Below are positions 55,629 through 63,955 of a stretch of 64,000 bases of DNA, piece after piece. Within the stretch, counting starts at the first letter, position 1. Every line of letters starts with the position of its first letter. The DNA is from an uncultured Clostridia bacterium (lineage in GTDB: Bacteria; Bacillota; Clostridia; UBA1381). The DNA is taken from assembly GCA_934501535.1 (NCBI GenBank), contig CAKSUM010000005.1, positions 57,389 through 121,388 of the forward strand, read 5' to 3'. The notes beneath the pieces were generated by a model, which was given only the letters and a program-made list of their open reading frames with translations, did no database searches and had not been told where the DNA came from. A program made the translations under genes and the position numbers.

Positions 55629-55798
55629 ACGCTCTTCCCCTCACTTTTGCAAACCTTGCCGTACTGTTCAATCGTCAGCGCCAGCTCGGGAAACAGCGAC
55701 CCTGCGGCAAGCGCCTCCTTTGCGTTATAAACGGTGTTCAGCTGCTGAACCGGCACATAACCGTAGCCCAGACAGCCGCACCCTTTCTGCATTTCCAT
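55625..55798 (-). CDS. cotJA: Spore coat associated protein CotJA
   Basis: 57 residues, a short gene read from ATG 55798 with AAAGGAGC eight bases upstream. It contains GYGYVPVQQLNTVYN and GSLFPELALTIEQYGK, the two conserved parts of CotJA (YVP-Q and FPEL), plus an N-terminal cysteine pair (GCGC). Its TGA overlaps the ATG of cotJB. In Bacillus subtilis, CotJA is needed for CotJC incorporation into the coat. The operon order A-B-C is standard. Confidence 0.92.
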   Translation of the reverse strand: MEMQKGCGCLGYGYVPVQQLNTVYNAKEALAAGSLFPELALTIEQYGKVCKSEGKSV

Positions 55799-55835
55799 TA
55801 AATATTGCTCCTTTCAGATTTCGTCTGCGGCTTTC

Positions 55836-55879
55836 ATATGCCGCATAAGACATACGTCTTATTTACATAATATGCCGCA
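55836..55879. promoter_or_regulatory. Inverted repeat within a direct repeat, upstream of cotJA
   Basis: ATAAGAC-ATAC-GTCTTAT (55845-55862) is a perfect 7-bp inverted repeat. It is flanked by the direct repeat ATATGCCGCA at 55836-55845 and 55870-55879. On the minus strand GCATATT (55869-55875) resembles a SigE -35 element, but no convincing -10 follows. Confidence 0.35.
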
Positions 55880-55924
55880 AAATAAAAATTTGTGCACAGC
55901 GGTAAATTCACAACATTCTCACTC

Positions 55925-55953
55925 TTGAATATCCGCCGGCGTTAATATATAAT
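55925..55953 (+). promoter_or_regulatory. SigA-type promoter of the ECF sigma/anti-sigma operon
   Basis: TTGAAT (55925-55930), 17 bp, TATAAT (55948-55953). Start near 55960 gives a 60-nt leader. I did not see an ECF-type (AAC...CGT) promoter here, so the operon is perhaps not autoregulated. Confidence 0.7.
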
Positions 55954-56020
55954 ATAATTGAGCAGAAAATGAACCGCACGGCTTTACGGGAAAATACATG
56001 ATTGAAAGGGGGAATTGCTC

Positions 56021-56578
56021 ATGAACATGTCGGAATTATCACAGCTGACAGACGAGCACGGCAGCAGCGTCTATAGCTTTTGCGCAAGCCTTGCGCATGA
56101 CGAGGACGAGCTTCTGGAGCTATACCAGGACACATTTTTAAAAGCGGCGGAAATGGCGCACCGTATAGACAAAAACAAAAATCCAAAAGCGTTTTTGATG
56201 TCGGTAGCGGTATCGGTATGGCGGAACCGCAGGAAGAAATATGCCGTAAGAAACCGCATTGCACCGCGTGCCGATGCGGAAGAACTGAATACAGTCAGCA
56301 TGAAATGTGACCTGCAGGAGGATTTGATAGAAAAGGAGCGGTATGACGTTATCCGAAAAACAATAGCGCAGCTCGGCGACAAGCACCGTATTGTTACGCT
56401 CATGTATTACGGTGCCGGGCTTTCGGTCAAGGAAATTGCAGAGGCAGAAAAAATATCCGATGGAACGGTAAAAAGCAGACTGTTTTCGGCGCGTGCCGAA
56501 ATAAAACGAAGATTGGAGGAATACGAAAATGGAGGAAATCAAACTGGACAAAGAAATCAGAGCGGCTCTCGGCTATAA
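56021..56578 (+). CDS. ECF-type RNA polymerase sigma factor
   Basis: 185 residues from ATG 56021, chosen over a TTG two codons upstream because AAAGGGGGA sits at the right distance. Region 2 (about 8-75): SSVYSFCASLAHDEDELLELYQDTFLKAAEM and PKAFLMSVAVSVWRNRRKKY. Region 4 (about 105-165): RKTIAQLGDKHRIVTLMYYGAGLSVKEIAEAEKI with the recognition helix DGTVKSRLFSARAEIKRRL. This is a standard small group IV sigma factor. It overlaps the anti-sigma gene by 50 bp, ensuring coupled synthesis. By the partner's type it could be SigV-like and respond to cell-envelope stress such as lysozyme; that function is inferred. Confidence 0.93.
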   Translation: MNMSELSQLTDEHGSSVYSFCASLAHDEDELLELYQDTFLKAAEMAHRIDKNKNPKAFLMSVAVSVWRNRRKKYAVRNRIAPRADAEELNTVSMKCDLQEDLIEKERYDVIRKTIAQLGDKHRIVTLMYYGAGLSVKEIAEAEKISDGTVKSRLFSARAEIKRRLEEYENGGNQTGQRNQSGSRL

Positions 56579-57410
56579 CGGCAGCCCCTCCGAAAAAGCA
56601 AACGCCGAGCTGAAGAAAAAGTGTATCGGGACATATCGCAGACGCAGGCGCTTCCGCATTGCAGCCGGCGTTACGGCAGCCGCACTGGGCATGTTTGCCG
56701 TACTGCCGAACATAAATCCCGAAATTGCTTTTGCCATGCGTGACATGCCGGTAATCGGCGGCTTGGTAAAGGTTATAACATTCCGCACATACGAGGACCG
56801 CCACGGATTTATCAGCGCGGACGCCGAAATCCCGGAGGTGAAAAATCTCGGCACCGCGGGAGAGGAGCTTAACAAAGAAATCAGCCGCTACATCGACGGC
56901 ATTATCGCGCAGTACGAAACCGACCGCGATTCACTCGCCCCCGATGATAAAGCAGCAGACAGCAAATCGGCAAAATTCGCGCTGAACACAAAGTACGATG
57001 TCCTTGCAGACAATGACGATTATTTTACGATAAAAGTATGGACAACAATTTCCATGGCAAGCACACAGGAATTTAACAAGTGCTTTACGGTTGACAAAAA
57101 GCAGAACAGGATTATCGCTCTCGGCGATTTGTTCGCGGACGGATATGATTATAAAAAAGCGATTTATGACGAGGTGGTATCGCAGGCACGCATGCGCATG
57201 GATAAAGACAGCACGCAAATGTATTTTATTGACGGTTCGGACTTTGACACGCCGTACGATGAGCTTATTGACCGTGCGAACTTCTATATAAACGGTGAAG
57301 GCAAGATAGTAATAATTTTTGATAAATATGAGATTGCGCCGGGCGCTATGGGCGTATGTGAATTTACGGTCGGCAGAGCCGAAAACGGCAAGCTTGCCGC
57401 AGCGGATTAA
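56529..57410 (+). CDS. Anti-sigma factor, RsiV-like, with C-terminal DUF3298-type domain
   Basis: 293 residues. Cytoplasmic N-terminus with MEEIKLDKEIRAALGY and basic RRRRRFR, one TM helix about 43-60 (IAAGVTAAALGMFAVLP), and an extracytoplasmic domain from about 65. The latter contains EIPEVKNLGTAGEELNKEIS and the C-terminal DUF3298-type part (VDKKQNRIIALGDLFADGY and IVIIFDKYEIAPGAMGVCEF). In RsiV of Bacillus subtilis this domain binds lysozyme, which triggers proteolysis and frees SigV. The same logic probably holds here. The gene starts within the sigma gene and ends before a strong terminator. Confidence 0.85.
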   Translation: MEEIKLDKEIRAALGYNGSPSEKANAELKKKCIGTYRRRRRFRIAAGVTAAALGMFAVLPNINPEIAFAMRDMPVIGGLVKVITFRTYEDRHGFISADAEIPEVKNLGTAGEELNKEISRYIDGIIAQYETDRDSLAPDDKAADSKSAKFALNTKYDVLADNDDYFTIKVWTTISMASTQEFNKCFTVDKKQNRIIALGDLFADGYDYKKAIYDEVVSQARMRMDKDSTQMYFIDGSDFDTPYDELIDRANFYINGEGKIVIIFDKYEIAPGAMGVCEFTVGRAENGKLAAAD

Positions 57411-57451
57411 ATCATCACCGAAAAAGCGCACCGACCGCAATCGGGCGCGCC

Positions 57452-57480
57452 AAAAAAGCAAGGGAATACCTTGCTTTTTT
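57452..57480 (+). terminator. Intrinsic terminator of the sigma/anti-sigma operon
   Basis: AAAAAAGCAAGG (57452-57463), 5-nt loop, CCTTGCTTTTTT (57469-57480): a perfect 12-bp stem followed by G and seven T, 42 bp after the anti-sigma stop. Confidence 0.87.
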
Positions 57481-57993
57481 GTTTTTTTGCGCTTAAAAAT
57501 GTGCTTGCCCGTATCCGCGTTTTCAGCTGTTTTGTACCATAGCAGGCATTTGAGCGAATGACCGGTTGCACTTGTGTCCGCCGGGCTGCCGGCTTAATGG
57601 TATCTTTGCATGCTCCTGTATATTTTCAATCGGTGAAATCTCTGAAAATGACATTTTGCCGCATTTCTTTTTGTGCAAATGGGATAAAATTCCGTATTTT
57701 TATTTGAATTTATTGATTTTCTGTTATTGTTATGATATAACTATTATATACATATCTATAATAACTATTGCGTTTATTCTACAAAATCCGGCATGCGGCA
57801 AATACGCGCTTTAACATCGGAAACAGACAACCAAATCAGTTGTAAATTAAAGTTTACATAAATTCGTTCCCGAGTATAGTAATATGCAGATATTCTTGAA
57901 AAATTAAGGGGGGATAAAAACAATACATTTGAGAGAATACATAATTTTATTAAGCTTGGTAAAATCAGCAATTAAGAAAGGAAGATTAACAAA
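57481..57993. other. Intergenic region carrying two candidate promoters for the SLH gene
   Basis: No gene recognised in 513 bp. Two plus-strand promoters can be read: TTGATT (57713-57718), 17 bp, TATAAC (57736-57741), and the better TTTACA (57853-57858), 16 bp, TATAGT (57875-57880). The second gives a leader of about 107 nt. AAGGAAG lies before the ATG. The run AGGGGGGA at 57907-57914 is not followed by a start codon at usable distance. Confidence 0.5.
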
Positions 57994-58827
57994 ATGCGCA
58001 GATTAACAAGTATGTTTTTGGTGCTCGCAATGCTCTTATCGCTTGCGCCCATGAATATTTTTGCTGCCGAAACGAATAATACGGTATTTTCGGATATGAA
58101 AGAAACCGATTATTATGCACAGGCAGCAACCGCGCTGGAACATCTGGGAATTATTTCCGGTTATCCCGACGGAACCTACGGAGCGGAAAAATCGGTAACA
58201 AGAGCGGAAATGGCTGTTGTTGTATGCAAAATGATTGACAAAACGGCAGAGGCGGAAGAAGCAAAAGGCAAAACCGACTTTGATGACGTCGCAAGTGATC
58301 ATTGGGCAAGCGGCTACATCAACATTGCTGCAAAAGAAGGAATTATCAGCGGTGACGGAAACGGAAAATTCCGCCCCGAAGATGAAGTAAAATATGAAGA
58401 AGCACTAAAAATGATCGTTTGTGCCCTGGGTTACGGCGATGATGTCGAGTTTGACGAAACAGACTGGTCAAAGGGTTATCTGAAGATTGCGGAGGAAAAA
58501 GGAATTACCGCTGACCTTAAGGGCAAAAAGGGAGAGGCTGCAACCCGCGGCGATATTGCCGTCATGTCATATAACGGCATCGCAACTGACGCCGAGGACT
58601 CAAAAATTCCGGCAACTCCCGTTGTGTCGGTAAAAGCCGGCGAGTATGCAAGCGCGCAGAAAGTAGCGCTCACCACGGCAACCAAGGACGCCGAGATTTA
58701 TTACACCACGGACGGCTCAACGCCTACCGCAAAGAGCACGAAGTACACTAAAGAAATCACTGTTTCACAAACAAGCACCTTAAAAGCTGTTGCAGTGAAA
58801 AACGGCGTGGTTTCCAAAATGTTCTGA
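57994..58827 (+). CDS. SLH surface protein, N-terminal part, cut by a -1 frameshift
   Basis: 277 residues before a TGA. Signal peptide 1-24 (LSLAPMNIFAAETN). Three SLH repeats about 28-205 (ALEHLGIISGYPDGTYGAE, IAAKEGIISGDGNGKFRPE, the third ending near GDIAVMSYNG). Residues 208-277 form a chitobiase C-terminal-like (CHB_HEX_C) domain: ASAQKVALTTATKDAEIYYTTDGSTPT. This domain is cut at VSKMF-stop, where the family would continue into a last strand. That strand (LTVEYTIKK) is found in the -1 frame directly after, so this and the next entry are one broken gene. ATG 57994 has AAGGAAG upstream. It could be a real mutation, a sequencing indel or, less likely, programmed slippage. Confidence 0.85.
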   Translation: MRRLTSMFLVLAMLLSLAPMNIFAAETNNTVFSDMKETDYYAQAATALEHLGIISGYPDGTYGAEKSVTRAEMAVVVCKMIDKTAEAEEAKGKTDFDDVASDHWASGYINIAAKEGIISGDGNGKFRPEDEVKYEEALKMIVCALGYGDDVEFDETDWSKGYLKIAEEKGITADLKGKKGEAATRGDIAVMSYNGIATDAEDSKIPATPVVSVKAGEYASAQKVALTTATKDAEIYYTTDGSTPTAKSTKYTKEITVSQTSTLKAVAVKNGVVSKMF

Positions 58828-61800
58828 CCGTTGAATACACTATTAAAAAAGCCTCATCCGGCGGTGGCGGCGGTGGCGGTTCGTCATCGGGCGGTTCATC
58901 AACCACTGCATATACGGTATCATTTAATTTGAATTATGACGGAGCAACCGGTGCTCCCGCAAGTCAAAGCGTAATAAGCGGAAATAAAGCAACCGAACCC
59001 GCAGCCCCCGAAAGAGAAGGATATATATTCATAGGTTGGTCAACAAGCGCAAATGAAGAAATTTTGTTTAACTTCACTTCTGCAATAACAGGCTCAATCA
59101 CACTTTACGCTTTGTGGGCAAACGGAAGCAGCGATGATACATTCAGTGTAACGTTTATTTTAAATGACGGTTCTGCCGGTGCATATCAAATGCAGCGCGT
59201 TCCTGCTTACGGCCGCGCAACCAGACCGGAAGACCCTGAAAGAGAACTCTATGAATTTACCGGTTGGTATACGGAAGCAGACGCTATAAATGAATACGAT
59301 TTCTCTGCAAGAGTAACCTCAGACATTATTCTTTATGCCGGCTGGGGCGCTCCCGACGGAGAAGCTGACTTATATGCGGCAGGCTCCGGAGGCGGAACAA
59401 AATACTCCATCACAGGCATTGAAATGATTAATAATCAGGTAAATGTAACAATAAATACAGATGAAGCCAGTGTATTAATAGTAAAGTTCTTAGATGAAAA
59501 TACAAATGAAATAATTACAACCGTTTCTTCGGAAACTCCTTCATACTGTGAACTTGTTCCCGTATCGGTTCCTGTAGAATATGCATTGCCCGAGCATTTT
59601 ATAATCTCAGCAGATTTATATGACGGCGAATCAAACAAACGGTGTGAGTCTTTTCGCTGCATAAAATATACAACTGCATACGAAAATTTTGACAAGCAGA
59701 CCGTTTCTGATTTTGATGAAAATTTAGTTGTCAATTTTGACGAAGATACAACAAACAACTTCGGCGTTCTGAATCAAAATGTTAAAAAGATTATTTGTTC
59801 GGAAACAACAAATAAGTTAGTTACCGATCCTATAACTTCAGAAATGAACAGCACTCGAGATGAAATTGAAGTTGTTGACCAAAATGATAATGAAGCGGAA
59901 TTATTGTCAGCCGAAGATCCTGAATATGATGTTTATGTTTTTGAAAACGCTTCGGAAGATATTTTATCATTACGTGCCGGAGATAAGGTTTTCATAGAAG
60001 GAACATCTCACCTTTTCAAAATCGCAAGCATTGAAAATGACGGAAACGGCACAGTCACCATCAGAAAATCAAACGATGTTGAATTAAAAGAATTCTACGA
60101 TGTTTTAAAAGTAAATATGACAGTTGACCCGGCCGAAGAAGATGCGGCATTACTATGGACACCGATAGATTCCGAAGCAAGCTTTTCCATAAACGGTGAC
60201 ATCAGTTTCACTCCCGAAGATTGGCTGGAAGTTAAGGGCAAGGTCGGCGGCAGCGGAAAAATTAAATTGGAAGTAACCTATGACTGGAAATTCTTACAGG
60301 ACGATTATTTCTTTATTTCGGTAATTTCCGAAATGGAAATCAACGTAAATGTTGAGGTAAAACTGAAAATCAACAACGAAGATCAAGTAAAGAAATCCAT
60401 TCGAAAAAAAGAAATTAAATTACCGAAATTCTTTGTCCCAACGCCGGTGCCGGGTCTTACCGTATCGCTCAGACCATCGGTTCCGCTTGAATGGGAGCTG
60501 TCCGGCGGCGTAGCCTTCGATTTGAGCAGTAAAATGGAAACCGGTTTTACTTACAGCAGCTATGACGGGAAACAAGAGATTGACAAAAAGGAAAGAACCG
60601 TTAAAATCAATGCCGAAGGTTCCGTTACCTTTAAGTTCGGTCCGAAAGTCGGAATCAGCGTAGAATTCTGTGACGAAGTTTTAAAAGCAGAACTAAGTGC
60701 AGCTGCCGGCATAGAAGCCAAAGCAGAAACATCTGTCGGTCATACAGGCACCGACGCCGATTCAAAACACGGCTGTACACTTTGCATTGAGGGAACTGTT
60801 AAGTGGTATGCAGTAGTTAATGCAAATCTTTCATATAAACTGATTGAAGACCTTATTGAAGGCAATTTTGTAGATTGGGACATTGTTAAGGTAGAGGGTA
60901 ATTTCCCGATTTCACCAAACTTCTATTTTTCATTAATCAACAGTCCCGACAGTGCGTTTAACGGTACGCCCAAATTCGGCTGGGGTTCGTGTCCGAATAA
61001 GACTTACCGCACAAGAATCTTTACAAAAGATTCCGACGGCAACGATATAGCCACGAATGTTTCTATAACTAAATCAAACGGCAGCATAGCAGCATCCGGT
61101 ACATCGCCGCTTACCGCTTATTTGTTTGATGGCAACTACACCGCGTATGCAACCATTGATAACGAATCTGTAAGCAAATCTATTGTCGTTTCCGGCGGTG
61201 CACAGGATATTGAGCTTACAGCTGAGTCTAATGACGGAAGTGTTTACGGAAAGGTTTTGAATTCCGAGAACAACAATCCCGTTCCCGGTGCAACTATAAT
61301 AATTTCGCAGAACGGTTCTATCGTAACTACTGCCCAATCAAAAAATGACGGTTCTTATCAGGTATCATTGGGCGACGGCGTTTTCTATATTGAAACAACA
61401 AAAGACGGTTACATTCCGTTCCAGGAATATGTAACTATTTCCAATGACGCAACCACATATCTGCAAACCACAAAATTAGTCCCGGGCGATAAAAACGCTA
61501 AGGGCGGTTTCAGCGGAAGAATAGTTAATAACGTAAATAACGAGCCGATTGAAGGCGTTACGTTAAAACTCAGAAAAGGCTGGAACAACAAAAATCAGGG
61601 TGAAGTTATTGAAACGCTTTCTACGGACGCAAACGGTAACTTTGTATATGAAATAAAAGAATTGTTTGGTGTTCCGGTTAAGCTGGAGGTTGGCAACTAT
61701 ACTTTAGTAGCGACTAAAGACGGATATGCCACAACAACACATAATATAATAGTCAGACCAAACATTGTAACTTCCGGACAGAATTTCTCTATGTCACCAA

Positions 61801-62330
61801 GTCTGGGGGATGGAAAATACAGAATAAGATTAAGCTGGGGTGTGGCTCCGAGAGATCTTGACTCACATCTCGTAGGCCCGACAGCCGATGGCGGTACATT
61901 CCATCTTTATTTCCCAATGGCTGACGCAAACGGCGGACATTCTAACCGTGATTACTACACTTTGGATTTGGACGATACAACAAGTTACGGTCCTGAAACC
62001 ACAACAATCCATAAGACCGTTGAAGGCAAGTATTATTTCTACATTCATAACTACTCCGGCGAGGGTTCTTTCGGAACATCTTCCGCACAGGTTGAGGTTT
62101 ATAAGGGCGATGACGTAATTGCAGTATATAATGCTCCGCTTAACCAAGGCTATGGAATATATTGGAATGTATTTGTACTTGACGCGGCAGCAGGAATAAT
62201 TACACCTGTTAACACTATCACCGATGCACCGAACACGGGAAGTGCTTCCCTATATTCGGCTGAAGACGGCTTGAATGAAGATGAGATTTTATCTATGATA
62301 GATGAGGATATAAAAAAAGCCGTTAAGTAA
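58824..62330 (+). CDS. SLH surface protein, C-terminal part after the frameshift
   Basis: About 1168 codons in the -1 frame relative to the preceding part, starting LTVEYTIKKASSGG; there is no SD or convincing start, so it depends on the upstream part. A Gly-Ser linker precedes two Flg_new/Listeria-Bacteroides repeats (VSFNLNYDGATGA to ITLYALWAN, VTFILNDGSAGA to IILYAGW). About 650 residues without a recognised family follow, rich in acidic and beta segments. Then come two carboxypeptidase regulatory-like (CarboxypepD_reg) domains (GSVYGKVLNSENNNPVPGA, GRIVNNVNNEPIEGV) and a terminal YfaP/DUF2135-like domain (SWGVAPRDLDSHLVGP). With the N-terminal part the protein would be about 1445 residues, an SLH-anchored surface protein. 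Codon use is more AT-rich than in the other clusters. Confidence 0.82.
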   Translation: MTVEYTIKKASSGGGGGGGSSSGGSSTTAYTVSFNLNYDGATGAPASQSVISGNKATEPAAPEREGYIFIGWSTSANEEILFNFTSAITGSITLYALWANGSSDDTFSVTFILNDGSAGAYQMQRVPAYGRATRPEDPERELYEFTGWYTEADAINEYDFSARVTSDIILYAGWGAPDGEADLYAAGSGGGTKYSITGIEMINNQVNVTINTDEASVLIVKFLDENTNEIITTVSSETPSYCELVPVSVPVEYALPEHFIISADLYDGESNKRCESFRCIKYTTAYENFDKQTVSDFDENLVVNFDEDTTNNFGVLNQNVKKIICSETTNKLVTDPITSEMNSTRDEIEVVDQNDNEAELLSAEDPEYDVYVFENASEDILSLRAGDKVFIEGTSHLFKIASIENDGNGTVTIRKSNDVELKEFYDVLKVNMTVDPAEEDAALLWTPIDSEASFSINGDISFTPEDWLEVKGKVGGSGKIKLEVTYDWKFLQDDYFFISVISEMEINVNVEVKLKINNEDQVKKSIRKKEIKLPKFFVPTPVPGLTVSLRPSVPLEWELSGGVAFDLSSKMETGFTYSSYDGKQEIDKKERTVKINAEGSVTFKFGPKVGISVEFCDEVLKAELSAAAGIEAKAETSVGHTGTDADSKHGCTLCIEGTVKWYAVVNANLSYKLIEDLIEGNFVDWDIVKVEGNFPISPNFYFSLINSPDSAFNGTPKFGWGSCPNKTYRTRIFTKDSDGNDIATNVSITKSNGSIAASGTSPLTAYLFDGNYTAYATIDNESVSKSIVVSGGAQDIELTAESNDGSVYGKVLNSENNNPVPGATIIISQNGSIVTTAQSKNDGSYQVSLGDGVFYIETTKDGYIPFQEYVTISNDATTYLQTTKLVPGDKNAKGGFSGRIVNNVNNEPIEGVTLKLRKGWNNKNQGEVIETLSTDANGNFVYEIKELFGVPVKLEVGNYTLVATKDGYATTTHNIIVRPNIVTSGQNFSMSPSLGDGKYRIRLSWGVAPRDLDSHLVGPTADGGTFHLYFPMADANGGHSNRDYYTLDLDDTTSYGPETTTIHKTVEGKYYFYIHNYSGEGSFGTSSAQVEVYKGDDVIAVYNAPLNQGYGIYWNVFVLDAAAGIITPVNTITDAPNTGSASLYSAEDGLNEDEILSMIDEDIKKAVK

Positions 62331-62344
62331 TAGTTTCTAATTGC

Positions 62345-62379
62345 AAAATTCGGGAGGAATTAAGCTCCTCCCGAATTTT
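62345..62379 (+). terminator. Intrinsic terminator after the SLH gene
   Basis: AAAATTCGGGAGGA (62345-62358) and TCCTCCCGAATTTT (62366-62379): a 14-bp stem, 7-nt loop and T-run. The protease gene starts only 20 bp later with no visible promoter between, so its expression would need read-through or a promoter inside the hairpin region. Confidence 0.87.
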
Positions 62380-62399
62380 ATTATAAAGGATTTACATTT

Positions 62400-63752
62400 A
62401 TGAAGAACTTTAAGTTTATATTATTCTTTTTTGTGAGTATTTTTTTATTTTCGTCGCTTTCGGCAGCTGCGGAAGAACATGACTCATATATACTAAAACT
62501 AAAAAACAATGACAATTTCAATTTAATCTCTGCAGAAGAAAGGGATTTTTTGCTTAGCAGTAAAATTTCCGCGTTCTCCGCTTTGAAAAATCAAATAGAA
62601 TATATTGAGCCAAATTACGATGTTTTTCTTCATAATACGCAAGAAATAAATTGGAATTTCACTTTTGTAAATGCAAACATTCCTCAAGAGTACGGTTGCT
62701 ACGGAAATGAAATTAAAATTGCAGTTATTGACTCAGGCGTGTACCCTCATGAACTTTTAAAACAGAATTTATCCGCAGGTTATAATTTTGTGGACAATAG
62801 CTATGACACAAGCGATAATATCGGTCACGGAACTTTTGTTGCAAGTATTATCTCCGCAGCGGTAAACAATACATATACAGAAGGAATTGCTCCAAAATCA
62901 AAAGTTATTCCTTTAAAATGTTTTGAGGGCAATAAAGGAAGCATAGATAAGATATGTGAAGCAATTAAATATGCGGTAGATGTAAAAAAATGCAGTATTA
63001 TTAACATGAGTTTCGGGTTATCCAATAATTCTTCTGCATTAAAAGAAGCTGTAGAATATGCATTATCAAAAAATGTAATCCTTGTATCGTCAGTAGGAAA
63101 CAACGGTACATCTAAATTAACGTATCCGTCAGCGTATAACGGAGTAGTCGGAGTCGGAGCTGTGGATAAAAATTTGAACGTATGTAATTTTTCCCAGCAT
63201 AATAACAGCGTAGATGTTGTAGCGCCGGGCGAAGATTTAAACGGAATTTTGGTGTCCGGGAACAACAAAAATTCCGGGACATCGTTTTCTGCACCGCATG
63301 TCAGCGCGGCAGCCGCAATTGCATTGTGTATAGATGACGAAATAACTCCTCAAAGATTTAATGATCTGATTCAATCAACCTCAACCGATTTGGGAGATGC
63401 CGGATACGATTTCTATTACGGAAACGGACTTTTGAACATCGGCAAAATGTCGGAGCAATTAATTGAAGAGAAAAATATATTTATATCACCGATAAACATT
63501 GATAGTTTGTCATCAAAAGTTACAATTGTAAATAATCAATCGGATTGTACAGCATTTGTGACTTTTGCAGACTATAACGGGAAATATCTGAATAATTGTA
63601 TAATTAATAACGTAAATTTAGCTTCCAAAGAAAAGGTAGATGTATCTTTTCCGATAAACGGACGCCTGATAAAATATTTTGTTTGGAATACCGCAAAACA
63701 ACCGATTCCTTTAACAAAAACAAGAGAATATATAATCGACAGCGGAGAATGA
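62400..63752 (+). CDS. Secreted subtilisin-like serine protease (peptidase family S8)
   Basis: 450 residues. Signal peptide 1-24 (VSIFLFSSLSAAAEE). A short propeptide-like segment (25-80) precedes the catalytic domain. The triad is complete: D111 (IAVIDSGV), H143 (GHGTFVASI) and S295 (SGTSFSAPHVSAAAA), with oxyanion asparagine N234 or N235 (SVGNNG). Residues 365-450 form a beta module ending LIKYFVWNTAKQPIPL, related to the C-terminal module of secreted proteins at 13760, 37121 and 42710. AAAGGA lies nine bases before ATG 62400. The gene is AT-rich. It may process surface proteins, including the SLH protein encoded upstream; that is inference. Confidence 0.92.
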   Translation: MKNFKFILFFFVSIFLFSSLSAAAEEHDSYILKLKNNDNFNLISAEERDFLLSSKISAFSALKNQIEYIEPNYDVFLHNTQEINWNFTFVNANIPQEYGCYGNEIKIAVIDSGVYPHELLKQNLSAGYNFVDNSYDTSDNIGHGTFVASIISAAVNNTYTEGIAPKSKVIPLKCFEGNKGSIDKICEAIKYAVDVKKCSIINMSFGLSNNSSALKEAVEYALSKNVILVSSVGNNGTSKLTYPSAYNGVVGVGAVDKNLNVCNFSQHNNSVDVVAPGEDLNGILVSGNNKNSGTSFSAPHVSAAAAIALCIDDEITPQRFNDLIQSTSTDLGDAGYDFYYGNGLLNIGKMSEQLIEEKNIFISPINIDSLSSKVTIVNNQSDCTAFVTFADYNGKYLNNCIINNVNLASKEKVDVSFPINGRLIKYFVWNTAKQPIPLTKTREYIIDSGE

Positions 63753-63756
63753 AACA

Positions 63757-63951
63757 GTGAAAAATTTTTATGACGAAAAATATAAAGAAAAATTAATAAG
63801 TGAAATTAAAAAAAATATTAATCATTTCAAAATTAAATCAGAGAATGAAAATGCAATATGTTTTTACCCATATAACTCCCGTAATGTTAATGATAACAAG
63901 AACAAATTGATTATTAAAGCAGTAATTGAGTCAACCCCAAATTTTGTGTAA
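63757..63951 (+). CDS. Small hypothetical protein
   Basis: 64 residues from a GTG start; GGAG lies nine bases upstream, overlapping the protease stop, and the gap is 4 bp, so it is probably co-transcribed. It is highly charged and AT-rich (MKNFYDEKYKEKLISEIKKN, no signal peptide or TM segment). No family was recognised. It might also be a remnant of a longer gene, because the frame ends abruptly at NFV just before a promoter. Confidence 0.45.
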   Translation: MKNFYDEKYKEKLISEIKKNINHFKIKSENENAICFYPYNSRNVNDNKNKLIIKAVIESTPNFV

Positions 63952-63955
63952 AGTC

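Noticed and set aside
57929..58006. Short leader ORF from a TTG before the SLH gene (MREYIILLSL...)
   Set aside because: The only SD-like run (AGGGGGGA) is 14 bp away, too far, and the ORF runs over the real start codon without any sign of attenuation.
58812..58830. Programmed -1 frameshift signal in the SLH gene
   Set aside because: No X-XXY-YYZ heptamer and no downstream stem or upstream SD was found; kept as a probable mutation or sequencing error.
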